64,000 nt of DNA from UBA3210 sp963623095. Lineage in GTDB: Bacteria; Bacillota_I; Bacilli_A; RFN20; CAG-449. The position numbers and the translations under genes are program-made. Below are positions 42,876 through 51,732 of the stretch, piece by piece. How positions within the stretch are numbered: the first letter of the stretch is position 1; each line of letters begins with the position of its first letter. The stretch covers positions 19,127 through 83,126 of the forward strand of contig CAVFKD010000002.1 in NCBI GenBank assembly GCA_963623095.1, given 5' to 3'. The notes under the pieces were generated by a model that saw nothing but the letters and a program-made list of their open reading frames with translations, searched no databases and was not told where the DNA came from.

Positions 42876-43834
42876 TAGTCTTTCAAACACTTATATATAA
42901 ATTTATAAGTTGTGCTTTTATATAGTTTTTCATGTTCGAAGTTTACATATAAATGTTTACTGAATGGGAAATTATATAAATAGCATTCACTCTTACATGC
43001 TTTTTTGTTTTTAATAGAAAATTCATTAGGAACAAAATTATCTCCAGATGAATATATTAAACAAACAGGAACATTACATCTTGATAATGAATCTGTTGTA
43101 TTGTGTCTTTTAATATTGACATTGAAATTACCGATAACTTTATTATTTAAACTCCATAAGATAAGTTTTCTCATTGGTAAAATAAAATATTGTCTTTTTA
43201 AAATATAATTTAGTTCATCATAGACAGAAGTAAAGCCAGATTCAGCGATAATACCTTTTACTTGGGGAGGTAAATCATCACATATGCTTAAAGCCATATA
43301 TCCACCCATAGAACAACCTTCTAGAATAATAGAAATATCTTCACCTTTTAATTTAATTAAATAATCTATCATTGATAAAAGGTCTTTTCTTTCTTGTAAA
43401 CCCATAGTGACATGTTCACAAGGTGACATAGGATTACCCCTATTTTCCATATAGACCATATTGAATTTTAAATCATCATAGATATATGAATGCATACCAT
43501 AATTCTTTTCACATATAATTCCATATCCTGGGATTGATATTATATAGTTTTTAGAATCAGTATTTGAGTTTCTAAAATAAGCTTTAATGTTATATCCATC
43601 AAACGCAGGAATTGAAATGATTTCATCAAAATAAAATTCCTTAACATTATTAAAAATATAATTATTAAAACGGCTTGTGGTTTTATTACTATCTTTAAGA
43701 GATCTAAATTTAAAATGTATTTTATCTCTTAAAAATATTTTTTTATAGAAAATATTAGATATGCAAAAGCAGACTACAACCAGTAGTAAAATAATAACTG
43801 CAGCGATTATGTATAAAATATATACTCCTGGCAT
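42875..43834 (-). CDS. Membrane-anchored alpha/beta hydrolase-like protein
   Basis: 319 residues. An N-terminal helix (ILYIIAAVIILLLVVVCFCI) is followed by a hydrolase domain: SIPGYGIICEKNYG (oxyanion area), the nucleophile elbow ILEGCSMGGYMAL, an Asp in YSSGDNFVPNE and a His in FPFSKHLYVNF. It is distantly similar in layout to the hydrolase at 33019-34053. Substrate unknown. It lies 10 bases after the GH13 gene. Confidence 0.82.
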   Translation of the reverse strand: MPGVYILYIIAAVIILLLVVVCFCISNIFYKKIFLRDKIHFKFRSLKDSNKTTSRFNNYIFNNVKEFYFDEIISIPAFDGYNIKAYFRNSNTDSKNYIISIPGYGIICEKNYGMHSYIYDDLKFNMVYMENRGNPMSPCEHVTMGLQERKDLLSMIDYLIKLKGEDISIILEGCSMGGYMALSICDDLPPQVKGIIAESGFTSVYDELNYILKRQYFILPMRKLILWSLNNKVIGNFNVNIKRHNTTDSLSRCNVPVCLIYSSGDNFVPNEFSIKNKKACKSECYLYNFPFSKHLYVNFEHEKLYKSTTYKFIYKCLKD

Positions 43835-43844
43835 AATACCCTCC

Positions 43845-45503
43845 TTAAATAATTTCTATAATTTTTACTTCAAACTTTTTCGCATCTATTTCAATTTTAA
43901 CTTGATCAACGAAATATTTTCTTGTGATGTGGATAATTCTATTTTCATCATCGATATCATCAACAATTAATTGACCTAGTTTTAATGCTTCATTGTCTTT
44001 TCTTATCTTAATCCAATGCTTGTAATAAGCAAGAACTTCTTCATCAATTTTATCTTTATCCCAAATCATTCCTCGACGGCAATCAGGATCATCTTCTCCA
44101 ATCATACCAACTTCATCACCATAATAAATCATTGGCATACCTGGAAGAACCATTTGTAATGCAAGTGCGAATTTTAATACTTTTTTCTTTTCTCCTACCT
44201 TGCTTAAGAATCTAGGAGTATCATGAGAATCAATTAAATTCCATAATAAATTTCTAATTCTTACATTCAATCTAGAATTAACATAATTGAAATCATCAAT
44301 AAAATCAGAACATTTATATTTCTTATCGAGACATAATCTTTCTACTGATTTATTGAATTCATAATTCATAACAGTATCAAATTCATCACCTTTAAGCCAT
44401 TCACTTGCTTCATGCCATACTTCTCCAATAATTAAAGTTTCTGGTGCGATAGATTTAACATATTTTCTAAATTCTTTCCAGAATGAATGAGGAATTTCAT
44501 CCGCGACATCAAGTCTCCATCCATCAATTCCCATATCTAAATAAGTTTTAACAACTTTAAAGATATATTCTTTTACTTTAGGATTAGTGGTATTTAATTT
44601 AGGCATTCCTGAAGAATAACCAAATGTTAAATATGTTGGTAAAGCTTTAGATTGTTTTTCAAAATCAAATTTAACTGGGAATTTATTAATGTAATACCAA
44701 TCTTTATATTCGGATTTTTCTTGTTTCTTTAAAACATCTTGGAAAGCAAAGAATAACGCGGATGTATGATTAAATACTCCATCAAGAATAATTCTAATGC
44801 CTTTTTCATGAGCTTTTGTAATTAATTCTTTTAAATCTTTTTTGCTACCGAAATCAGTATCGATTTTTAAATAATCTTCAATGACATATTTATGATCAGT
44901 ATGCGATTCAAAAATTGGTGTTAAATATAAAACTTCAACGCCTAAATCTTTTAAATAATCAAGTTTAGAAGTAATACCTTTTAAGCATCCTCCGTATCTT
45001 TTTTGTTCTCCTGCGACAGGAAGTTCATACCAAGATTCATCTGTATTTCCATCTTTTCTTGCGAAACGATCAACAAATATTTGATAGACAATACTACCTT
45101 TAGCCCAAGAAGGAATAACGAATAATTCATCATCTTTTACTGAAGTAGAAAAATCAAACATGTAATCTAAATCAGAAATAGGTTCATCAAAGAAATGATA
45201 ATTACCATAGTAAGTAACTTCTTTATCATCTTTTAAAATGAAGAAATATCTAACGCATAAAGCATTGGAATCTAAAATGATTTCATAATAGTCAAATAAT
45301 TCATCAGAGAATGATTTATGCATTTGAGATTGATAAACTTCTCCTTCATCAACTCCATATTTATTTAAATATTTATCACAGAAAGCAAGATAAACACTAG
45401 TTACATCATCTTTCTTAGTACGTAACTTAATAACATATTTACCTTTTTCTAACGCATAGACGAATTCTTTATCCATCTTATGACAAACTGCTTCTTTGAT
45501 CAT
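43845..45503 (-). CDS. Alpha-amylase family glycoside hydrolase (GH13)
   Basis: 552 residues, no signal peptide, so probably cytoplasmic and acting on imported maltodextrins. An N-terminal beta domain of about 110 residues resembles that of neopullulanases and cyclomaltodextrinases. The four GH13 regions are present: RIILDGVFNHTSA, GWRLDVADEIPHSF (nucleophile Asp), LIIGEVWHEASEW (acid Glu) and NLIDSHDTPRFL (third Asp). Exact activity is not readable from sequence. Possibly linked to the sugar transporter at the far end of the window. Confidence 0.92.
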   Translation of the reverse strand: MIKEAVCHKMDKEFVYALEKGKYVIKLRTKKDDVTSVYLAFCDKYLNKYGVDEGEVYQSQMHKSFSDELFDYYEIILDSNALCVRYFFILKDDKEVTYYGNYHFFDEPISDLDYMFDFSTSVKDDELFVIPSWAKGSIVYQIFVDRFARKDGNTDESWYELPVAGEQKRYGGCLKGITSKLDYLKDLGVEVLYLTPIFESHTDHKYVIEDYLKIDTDFGSKKDLKELITKAHEKGIRIILDGVFNHTSALFFAFQDVLKKQEKSEYKDWYYINKFPVKFDFEKQSKALPTYLTFGYSSGMPKLNTTNPKVKEYIFKVVKTYLDMGIDGWRLDVADEIPHSFWKEFRKYVKSIAPETLIIGEVWHEASEWLKGDEFDTVMNYEFNKSVERLCLDKKYKCSDFIDDFNYVNSRLNVRIRNLLWNLIDSHDTPRFLSKVGEKKKVLKFALALQMVLPGMPMIYYGDEVGMIGEDDPDCRRGMIWDKDKIDEEVLAYYKHWIKIRKDNEALKLGQLIVDDIDDENRIIHITRKYFVDQVKIEIDAKKFEVKIIEII

Positions 45504-45563
45504 AAATTTTCTCCTTACGCTTATATAAGTATATCATACTTATTAAGAATTACAAATTAACTC

Positions 45564-46085
45564 TTAATATGATTTTAACTTCTTAACGTATTTAAATGTT
45601 TCTTTTTCACCTTTTTGTTTTAACATTGTAAGCCATTTTTCTAATTCATTATAAGTTTCTATATGCATTTGGCATTTAGCTTCATGCGATATTAAATAGA
45701 TTAAAGGATCTTCATTTTTATAATCTTTTCCTTTATATGTCTTACTTGCTGCGATACGATCTGCGAACATTTCTTTTAAATATTTTAATGGCATCTTAAT
45801 AGGTCCATATCCTCCAGAAGGAACTATATCTGACCAATATTCGAAATGATGTTTATTTCTACCCTTATGGTGTAACCACGCTTTTGAATAACCATGTAGT
45901 TCTCTTTCTTTTGCATTTGGAGAACGATTACCTTGATAATATTTCGCTCCTGGAATGAATTCAGTTAATGAATATTTTGATAAATCATGAACCATTCCTT
46001 GGAAAGGTATCCCTATTTTAAAACATATGTGTCTTACTTTATGACGATGTTTTGTAATAGTTATAAAATGTTTAATAGGATGCAT
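45564..46085 (-). CDS. DUF5662 family protein
   Basis: 173 residues, starting HPIKHFITITKHRHKVRHIC. His and Asp residues recur in an HD-like pattern (GMVHDLSKYSLTEF, GYSKAWLHHKGRNKHHFEYW, HEAKCQMH), suggesting a metal-binding helical protein. These proteins are widespread in gut Bacillota and of unknown function. The gene starts directly before the FAD-dependent protein's stop with no gap. Confidence 0.8.
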   Translation of the reverse strand: MHPIKHFITITKHRHKVRHICFKIGIPFQGMVHDLSKYSLTEFIPGAKYYQGNRSPNAKERELHGYSKAWLHHKGRNKHHFEYWSDIVPSGGYGPIKMPLKYLKEMFADRIAASKTYKGKDYKNEDPLIYLISHEAKCQMHIETYNELEKWLTMLKQKGEKETFKYVKKLKSY

Positions 46086-47684
46086 TTAATTACCTCCTTG
46101 ATATTTATTTTTGATGAATTCACCAACTCTAAGTCCATCGACCATACTTGAAGTAATTCCTCCAGCATATGAAGCACCTTCTCCACATGGGTAAATTCCT
46201 CTTATATTTGTTTGACCAAATTCATCTCTTAAAATATGAATTGGTGAAGAAGATCTAGTTTCTACACCAGTTAATATATTATCTTCATTTTTAATCGATG
46301 TTAATTTATTTCCTAAAGATATTAATCCCATTTTCAAAGATTCTGCGATAAAAGAAGGTAAAATTTCATCTAATGAAGCAAAATAATATCCAGGTTTATA
46401 ACTAGGAATTACCTTACCAATATGGGTAGATTTTTTTCCTTTAATAAAATCTCCAACAAGTTGAATAGGCGCAAAATATGGATAATCTTTATTAAATGCC
46501 TTCTTTTCAATACTCTCTTGGAAATACATACCATCTAAAGGATTACCTTTATAATAATCTTCGACATTAACAGAAACTAATATCGCCGAATTAGCGTTTT
46601 CTAAATCTCTTTTAAAATAACTCATTCCATTAACTAATATTGAATTTTCTTCTGTATTAGAAGCAACTACTTCTCCTCCAGGGCACATACAAAAAGAATA
46701 TACACCTCTTCCATTAGGTAAATGAGTAACTATTTTATATTCTGCCGGAGGAAGATCATATTTTAAATTATCTTTCCCGTATTGAGCGATATTAACTTCT
46801 TTTTGAAGCATTTCAAGTCTTACACCAATAGAAAATGGTTTAGGATTAATATTTACTTTCTTATCTAATAACAATTTAAAAGTATCTCTTGAAGAATGAC
46901 CAATCGCTAAAATCAAATCATCGGTAATAAATTCTTTAATTTCGTTAGTTTTTAAATCTAATACTCTAACTTTATTAACATGATCATCGATCGTATCAAA
47001 ATCAATAAATTTATGTTCAAAGTATACTTCTCCACCTAGAGAAATAATCTTATTACGAATATTTTTTACAACATTTCTTAGATTATCACTTCCAATATGT
47101 GGATGTGCGAGATAACCAATTTCTTTTGGTGCTCCATATTCAATTAAAGTATCTAAAATAAATCTAATGCGATCATCTTTGATTCCAGTCATTAATTTGC
47201 CATCAGAAAAAGTACCTGCACCACCTTCTCCAAAACAAACATTGCTTTTAGGATTAAATACGCCTTCATTTTTAAAGCTTTCCACATCTTTAATACGCGA
47301 ATCAACATCTTTACCCATTTCAATAACAATTGGTTTTAATCCAGCGTTTGCTAAATAATAAGCGCTCATTAATCCACATGGTCCTAAACCTACAACTATA
47401 GGTCTAGAATTTGATTTTAATAAAGGAATAATATATTCATCTTTTTTAGAATCATATAATTTAACATTCTTATTATTAGAAAAATCAAAGTCTTTATTTA
47501 AAATAACTCTTAAAGAATATACGTATAATAAAGAATTCTTTTTTCTTGCATCGAGAGCTTTTTTAACAATCTTGTAAGATTCAATATATTTTTTATCTAT
47601 GCTTAAAAAAGAAGATAATTTATCTTTTAATACATCTTCTTTTTCATATATTTTCAATGTGAGGTTGTTTACTACAATTTCCAT
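46086..47684 (-). CDS. FAD-dependent oxidoreductase, COG2509 type (long form)
   Basis: 532 residues from 47684 (MEIVVNNLTLKIYEKEDVLK), where GGTG precedes the ATG. An N-terminal domain of about 90 residues comes before the FAD fold (PIVVGLGPCGLMSAYYLANA). GGAGTFSDGKLMTG, GHSSRDTFKLL and, near the end, YPCGEGASYAGGITSSMVDG are family motifs. Two residues (PCGL, PGGEVVAS) mark this as the widely conserved uncharacterised dehydrogenase. Paralogue of the gene at 35899-37323. Function unknown. Confidence 0.88.
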   Translation of the reverse strand: MEIVVNNLTLKIYEKEDVLKDKLSSFLSIDKKYIESYKIVKKALDARKKNSLLYVYSLRVILNKDFDFSNNKNVKLYDSKKDEYIIPLLKSNSRPIVVGLGPCGLMSAYYLANAGLKPIVIEMGKDVDSRIKDVESFKNEGVFNPKSNVCFGEGGAGTFSDGKLMTGIKDDRIRFILDTLIEYGAPKEIGYLAHPHIGSDNLRNVVKNIRNKIISLGGEVYFEHKFIDFDTIDDHVNKVRVLDLKTNEIKEFITDDLILAIGHSSRDTFKLLLDKKVNINPKPFSIGVRLEMLQKEVNIAQYGKDNLKYDLPPAEYKIVTHLPNGRGVYSFCMCPGGEVVASNTEENSILVNGMSYFKRDLENANSAILVSVNVEDYYKGNPLDGMYFQESIEKKAFNKDYPYFAPIQLVGDFIKGKKSTHIGKVIPSYKPGYYFASLDEILPSFIAESLKMGLISLGNKLTSIKNEDNILTGVETRSSSPIHILRDEFGQTNIRGIYPCGEGASYAGGITSSMVDGLRVGEFIKNKYQGGN

Positions 47685-47723
47685 AATTTTCACCAACGAA
47701 GTTATTTTAACATTTTTAAATAT

Positions 47724-48140
47724 TTATTTTAATTCTTTGTTATTTAATATTTTCTTTTTTTCACGATAAAATTTATCAAGGCTGATATTAAGAATCTCCG
47801 CGGCTTTTTTCGCTGTCATTTCTTTTTTTGAAATAAGTTCAAGGCATTCCATCATTTTAACGCGGGATACTTCAATTGGTTTTCTTCCCTTATAAGCGCC
47901 TTCTTTTTTCTTTATTTCAATTCCTTTTAATTGATTTAGTTTTAAATTCTTATAACTTTTTTGATATAGATAATAAAGAAATTTAAACACTTCTTTTTTT
48001 GATAATAAAGAACCATCCTTCATTGTTACGTTATTTCCTAAAGCGATATTATTTAAAACATATTTAATAATCGCAGGAGTTGTATTTTTTCCTTTTATAT
48101 CTTCCACGACTACATTTTGATAATCTTCAAAATAAGTCAT
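47724..48140 (-). CDS. Orphan protein with serine-recombinase-type DNA-binding domain
   Basis: 138 residues. The second half, from KKKEGAYKGRKPIEVSRVKM through AKKAAEILNISLDKFYREKK, looks like the linker and helix-turn-helix end of a serine resolvase/invertase. The first half lacks the catalytic domain (no Y-x-R-x-S motif) and reads as a helical unknown region. It may be a recombinase-derived DNA-binding regulator or a remnant. No mobile-element ends are seen around it. Confidence 0.7.
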   Translation of the reverse strand: MTYFEDYQNVVVEDIKGKNTTPAIIKYVLNNIALGNNVTMKDGSLLSKKEVFKFLYYLYQKSYKNLKLNQLKGIEIKKKEGAYKGRKPIEVSRVKMMECLELISKKEMTAKKAAEILNISLDKFYREKKKILNNKELK

Positions 48141-48202
48141 ATAAAAATTATCGCCAGAATATTTATTTGTCGTTCTACATAAATATTCAATAGGGTATCA
48201 TT

Positions 48203-49093
48203 TTATTTTTGCAAATTATTATCGTTTATAAATACTAATCTGTTGTCTTTAAAATAATTTTTAATTCTTTTTGCGTTGCTTAAGTATGATAAATAACTTC
48301 TTACTGTCGATAATATAAGCATATATTTATTGTAAGATATCTTTAAATTATAATGTTCAAAGATATGCGCGGTACATTCAGTACAATTATGTTCTTCTTT
48401 TAAATAATCCAATAATACTTCAATAATCTCGCTTACTTTATCTTGGTTATATAATACAACTGGTTTGATATTAGTTGTTACTTCACTATGAGATGGAACA
48501 ACTATCTTTCCATCTAAAGAAGCAACAAAATCTAATGAATTGATATAACCTTTAACATCATATATTAATAAGATATGTTGTTTGTCGATTAATGATATAG
48601 ATCCTAATGTATCTGCGACAAAATATACTTCATCTATAGTTTTAATCCCTATCATTCCATAGTGATGTCCTGGTAAATGAAAATAAGTTAAACCTTGAGG
48701 TATTTCACTTAAACCATATATTTCATCATTTTCTTCAATGTGCATTAATTTGCCATCGTATTCATCAAGAGGATATCCTCCATAAAGAAAACCAATATCT
48801 AATTTAGGATCTCTAAAAAATCCTCTTTCAACCTTACTTGCGATCATTTTAGGATGATATTTTTCATTTAAATAAGTACAAGCTCCTGAATGATCGGCAT
48901 GGCAATGAGTGAAGATTAAATATTTTAAATTGAAATGATTATCTTTTAATACCTTATCAACATATGGAGCGTCATAAGAAGATCCGCAATCGATGAGGCA
49001 TACATCTTTTGAATCATTTAAAACATATAAACCAATGTTTGTTGGTCCATCAATATAATAAGTATTTCCTTTTAAGTGGTGTAATTGATACAT
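48203..49093 (-). CDS. Metallo-beta-lactamase fold hydrolase
   Basis: 296 residues. The zinc motif is LIFTHCHADHSGACTYL; further ligands are the His in FHLPGHHYGMIG and the Asp in YFVADTLGSIS and a late His in VVPSHSEVTT. The fold serves thiolesterases, glyoxalase II and related enzymes; which one is not clear. The start is 2 bases after the HipB-like regulator, so the regulator probably controls it. Confidence 0.87.
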   Translation of the reverse strand: MYQLHHLKGNTYYIDGPTNIGLYVLNDSKDVCLIDCGSSYDAPYVDKVLKDNHFNLKYLIFTHCHADHSGACTYLNEKYHPKMIASKVERGFFRDPKLDIGFLYGGYPLDEYDGKLMHIEENDEIYGLSEIPQGLTYFHLPGHHYGMIGIKTIDEVYFVADTLGSISLIDKQHILLIYDVKGYINSLDFVASLDGKIVVPSHSEVTTNIKPVVLYNQDKVSEIIEVLLDYLKEEHNCTECTAHIFEHYNLKISYNKYMLILSTVRSYLSYLSNAKRIKNYFKDNRLVFINDNNLQK

Positions 49094-49094
49094 A

Positions 49095-49295
49095 CTAGTC
49101 TTCCTTCTTTCCAGGAACTAAAGTTGCATTAAACATTGATAAAGCAACATTTACTTTATCCATTCTTAAAGTTTCTTTCCCTTGCTCTAATTCTCTAACA
49201 AATCTTAATCCAAGTCCTGAACGCATCGCGAATTCGACTTGAGTGAGACCTGCTTCTTTTCTTTTTTGTTTAACAAATTTACTCACATTATTCAT
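49095..49295 (-). CDS. HipB-like XRE transcriptional regulator
   Basis: 66 residues from 49295 (MNNVSKFVKQKRKEAGLTQV); GGTGAT precedes this Met, while an upstream one at 49307 has no site. The helix-turn-helix is LTQVEFAMRSGLGLRFVREL, and the C-terminal VALSMFNATLVP strand is a HipB family trait. No hipA kinase gene follows; the next gene is a metallo-hydrolase. Two perfect-looking palindromes lie just upstream and are probably its own operators. Confidence 0.88.
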   Translation of the reverse strand: MNNVSKFVKQKRKEAGLTQVEFAMRSGLGLRFVRELEQGKETLRMDKVNVALSMFNATLVPGKKED

Positions 49296-49314
49296 ACTAT
49301 CACCCATATCAATT

Positions 49315-49373
49315 TATACCTTTTAAGGTATAATTACAACTCAAATTATATCTTTTATACCCTTTAAGGTATA
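49315..49373. promoter_or_regulatory. Two palindromic operators of the HipB-like regulator
   Basis: TATACCTTTTAAGGTATA (49315-49332) and TATACCCTTTAAGGTATA (49356-49373) are 18-bp palindromes 41 bases apart centre to centre, about four helical turns. A TATAAT box (49345-49350, minus strand) lies between them. Binding would block transcription of the regulator and the hydrolase. Confidence 0.8.
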
Positions 49374-49381
49374 TTACGCAT

Positions 49382-49404
49382 AATAAAAAGGCTCATAAGA
49401 GCCT
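49382..49404 (-). terminator. Terminator of the SirTM operon
   Basis: A 6-bp stem AGGCTC/GAGCCT (49389-49404) with a four-base loop, then TTTTTATTA on the minus strand, overlapping the sirtuin stop codon. Confidence 0.8.
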
Positions 49405-50224
49405 AAATAATATCATTAATATCGCCATTATATGTATAAGATTGTTTCTTTATCTCATGAGGAATCATAATATAGCCTTTATCAATACATACATATTTTG
49501 CATTTGCATTACGATATGTATTTTGTAAGAAAGGATATTTAATCCATACAGGAGTTGAATAACCTACTCCTAGTTCTAAATAAAGAATCTTTTTATTTCT
49601 ATTTTCTTTTATAAAGTGATCGAAATTAGCTTTTGCTTTATACCAACCTTCATCTTGAACAAATAAATCATCACATCTTAAATTTGTAGTCATTGGTTTT
49701 CCACATATTGGACAATAAGGTATTAAAGAAGAAGGTATTTTATGATCTTCATTAATATTAGAAATCATCTTCATAATAATATCTTTATTATCATATGTTT
49801 TATTATGACAAGGAACGCTACATTGGATTAAACCATAGTCTCCTTGCATATAATAAATTCTTTCTTTATCAAAACCTGCGAGGTTAAATTGATGATCAAC
49901 ATTTGAAGTAATAACAAAATAATTCTTATCTTTAACTAATTCTAATAATCTTTTATATAAAGGTTTTGCTCCTTCTTTATAACGATTTAAATAGATAAAT
50001 TTGCTCCAATATCCCCACATACTTTCTAAAGAATCAAAGTCATGGAAACCCGCGGAATACATATCGTTATATCCATATAAATCATGCATATACTTAAAAT
50101 TATCTAAGAAGTTTTTTCCTCCGTATTCAAATCCTGCCGCAGAAGATAGTCCTGCACCGGCACCAATACAGATAGAATCCGCTTCATTTATTAATTCAAT
50201 CAATGTTTCTTTTGTAATATTCAT
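49403..50224 (-). CDS. SirTM-type sirtuin (predicted protein ADP-ribosyltransferase)
   Basis: 273 residues. NAD pocket: CIGAGAGLSSAAGFEY; FVITSNVDHQF; zinc Cys pairs in IQCSVPCHN and YCPICGKPM. The catalytic HG of ordinary sirtuins is replaced by QG (YMQGDYGLIQC), which is the hallmark of class M sirtuins that ADP-ribosylate a lipoylated GcvH-like protein. It overlaps the macrodomain gene by 29 bases. GcvH-L and lipoate ligase, its usual partners, are not in the window. Confidence 0.88.
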   Translation of the reverse strand: MNITKETLIELINEADSICIGAGAGLSSAAGFEYGGKNFLDNFKYMHDLYGYNDMYSAGFHDFDSLESMWGYWSKFIYLNRYKEGAKPLYKRLLELVKDKNYFVITSNVDHQFNLAGFDKERIYYMQGDYGLIQCSVPCHNKTYDNKDIIMKMISNINEDHKIPSSLIPYCPICGKPMTTNLRCDDLFVQDEGWYKAKANFDHFIKENRNKKILYLELGVGYSTPVWIKYPFLQNTYRNANAKYVCIDKGYIMIPHEIKKQSYTYNGDINDII

Positions 50225-50948
50225 AATCTTCTAAACCAAATACGTTAAATATAATTTTATCAATTGATGTATCTTTGTTATTTAATAAATATTCTTTGCA
50301 TGTATTTATGGCAATCTTACTTGCTTCATTTTTAGGAAAACCATATATACCAGTTGAAATGCAACAAAACACAATACTATTTAATTTCATTTCATTAGCC
50401 TTATCTAAGCATGCTTTATAGCATGAAGTTAAATCATTAATATTCGATGAAGTTAATTTATTTTGCACAATTGGTCCAACTGTATGGAAGATATATTTAG
50501 AAGGTAAAGAATAACCTTTAGTTACTTTACATTTTCCATTTTCTTCTTCATGTCCTTGTTTTTGCATAATATCAATTAAATCTCTTCTTACTTGTAAGCC
50601 AGAAAAAGAATGAATCGCATTATCAATACAGCTATGATTAGGAACAAAACAGCCAAGTAATTGACTATTGCAAGCATTAACAATTGCATCAGCTTTTAAA
50701 GTAGTAATATCACCTTGATAGATCGTTAAATGGTCTTTATATTCTAAAGAATCAACATCTACAATCTTCTTTTTCTTTAATTCATTTTTAAGTACTATAT
50801 CTTGAGAAGAATAATATTCATCGCTTAGATTATAAGGCATAGTAATATTCATTAAGCTTCTAAAAGTATTAAAATCAGTTTTTAAAACTAATGAATTGAT
50901 ATTATTAACTTTTGATAAATAAGAGATACAATATTTTAATTCATCCAT
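50196..50948 (-). CDS. Macrodomain protein (ADP-ribosyl hydrolase), SirTM-associated type
   Basis: 250 residues from 50948 (MDELKYCISYLSKV); AAGGA precedes this start and it then follows the PPOx stop by one base. The macrodomain core is GDITTLKADAIVNACNSQLL then GCFVPNHSCIDNAIHSFSG, whose Cys and His are the zinc-site residues of the SirTM-linked macro family, and ISTGIYGFPKNEA binds the phosphate. It is expected to remove ADP-ribose placed by the sirtuin encoded next door. Confidence 0.9.
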   Translation of the reverse strand: MDELKYCISYLSKVNNINSLVLKTDFNTFRSLMNITMPYNLSDEYYSSQDIVLKNELKKKKIVDVDSLEYKDHLTIYQGDITTLKADAIVNACNSQLLGCFVPNHSCIDNAIHSFSGLQVRRDLIDIMQKQGHEEENGKCKVTKGYSLPSKYIFHTVGPIVQNKLTSSNINDLTSCYKACLDKANEMKLNSIVFCCISTGIYGFPKNEASKIAINTCKEYLLNNKDTSIDKIIFNVFGLEDYEYYKRNID

Positions 50949-50949
50949 T

Positions 50950-51351
50950 TTATTTTTCCTTGATTTCACTAGGTGCAGAATAGAAATTATATTTTAAAGC
51001 ATGGATTTCTTCTAATTTATAAGTCACTAATCTTCCATCTCCAGGTTTATATAATTGTGAAGGTCCTGTAGGATCTTTTAAAATAGCTTCTTGAACTTCG
51101 ATTCTATTATCTTTAATTACTTTCGCACTTACTCTTATCCAAGATCCCATATCATACATTCCAGATATTTCAATATAAGGACTTGCTTCTAATTCTTTAT
51201 ATACTTCTTTTCCAACACCGGTACAAATATAAGCGTGATCTTCAAATTCAGTAATTGAAGAAAATGGTCTTACTTTAGGTTTAGAATCTAAACCACTAGT
51301 CGCGATATAAAATACTTTTACTTTTTTTAATTCATCTACAATATTATTCAT
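50950..51351 (-). CDS. Pyridoxamine 5'-phosphate oxidase family flavoprotein
   Basis: 133 residues, a split-barrel flavin-binding fold. It opens MNNIVDELKKVKVFYIATSG, and the FMN-contact region is KPKVRPFSSITEFEDHAYIC. Too short for true PdxH. Members act as FMN or F420 reductases. It begins 1 base after the HxlR regulator and ends 1 base before the macrodomain, inside a four-gene operon. Confidence 0.85.
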   Translation of the reverse strand: MNNIVDELKKVKVFYIATSGLDSKPKVRPFSSITEFEDHAYICTGVGKEVYKELEASPYIEISGMYDMGSWIRVSAKVIKDNRIEVQEAILKDPTGPSQLYKPGDGRLVTYKLEEIHALKYNFYSAPSEIKEK

Positions 51352-51352
51352 G

Positions 51353-51682
51353 TTATTTCTTTCCTTGGTTTTTTAAATCTTCTCCCCATTTTTTCATTAC
51401 TTGAATAACAGGAAGTAAAGAATTTCCTAATTCTGTTAAAGAATATTCAACTTTTGGAGGAACAACTGGATATACTTCACGATGTATTAATCCATCAGAT
51501 TCCATTTCTCTAAGTTGTTGAGTTAACATTTTTTGAGTGATTGGAGATAAAGATTTCTTTAATTCATTAAATCTTTTAGTTCCTCCCATCAATTCACGAA
51601 TAATTAATATCTTCCACTTATCTGAAATAAAATTTAAGCATGTTTCAACAGGGCATGCTGGTAAGCTTGCATAATCTATCAT
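51353..51682 (-). CDS. HxlR family regulator with N-terminal cysteines
   Basis: 109 residues, winged helix (KWKILIIRELMGGTKRFNEL, LTQQLREMESDGLI). Cys10 and Cys14 (PACPVETC) lie where redox-sensing HxlR proteins such as HypR have their sensing Cys. First gene of the HxlR-PPOx-macro-SirTM operon. A short palindrome ATAGTT/AACTAT upstream (near 51694-51714) may be its site. Confidence 0.9.
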   Translation of the reverse strand: MIDYASLPACPVETCLNFISDKWKILIIRELMGGTKRFNELKKSLSPITQKMLTQQLREMESDGLIHREVYPVVPPKVEYSLTELGNSLLPVIQVMKKWGEDLKNQGKK

Positions 51683-51732
51683 AGTTCTTCCTCCATAGTT
51701 TCATTATTAACTATAGTATACAATAAGATACC

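Noticed and set aside
42875..43834. Second hydrolase as a recent duplicate of the 33019-34053 gene
   Set aside because: They share only the anchor-plus-hydrolase layout; the sequences around the motifs are different.
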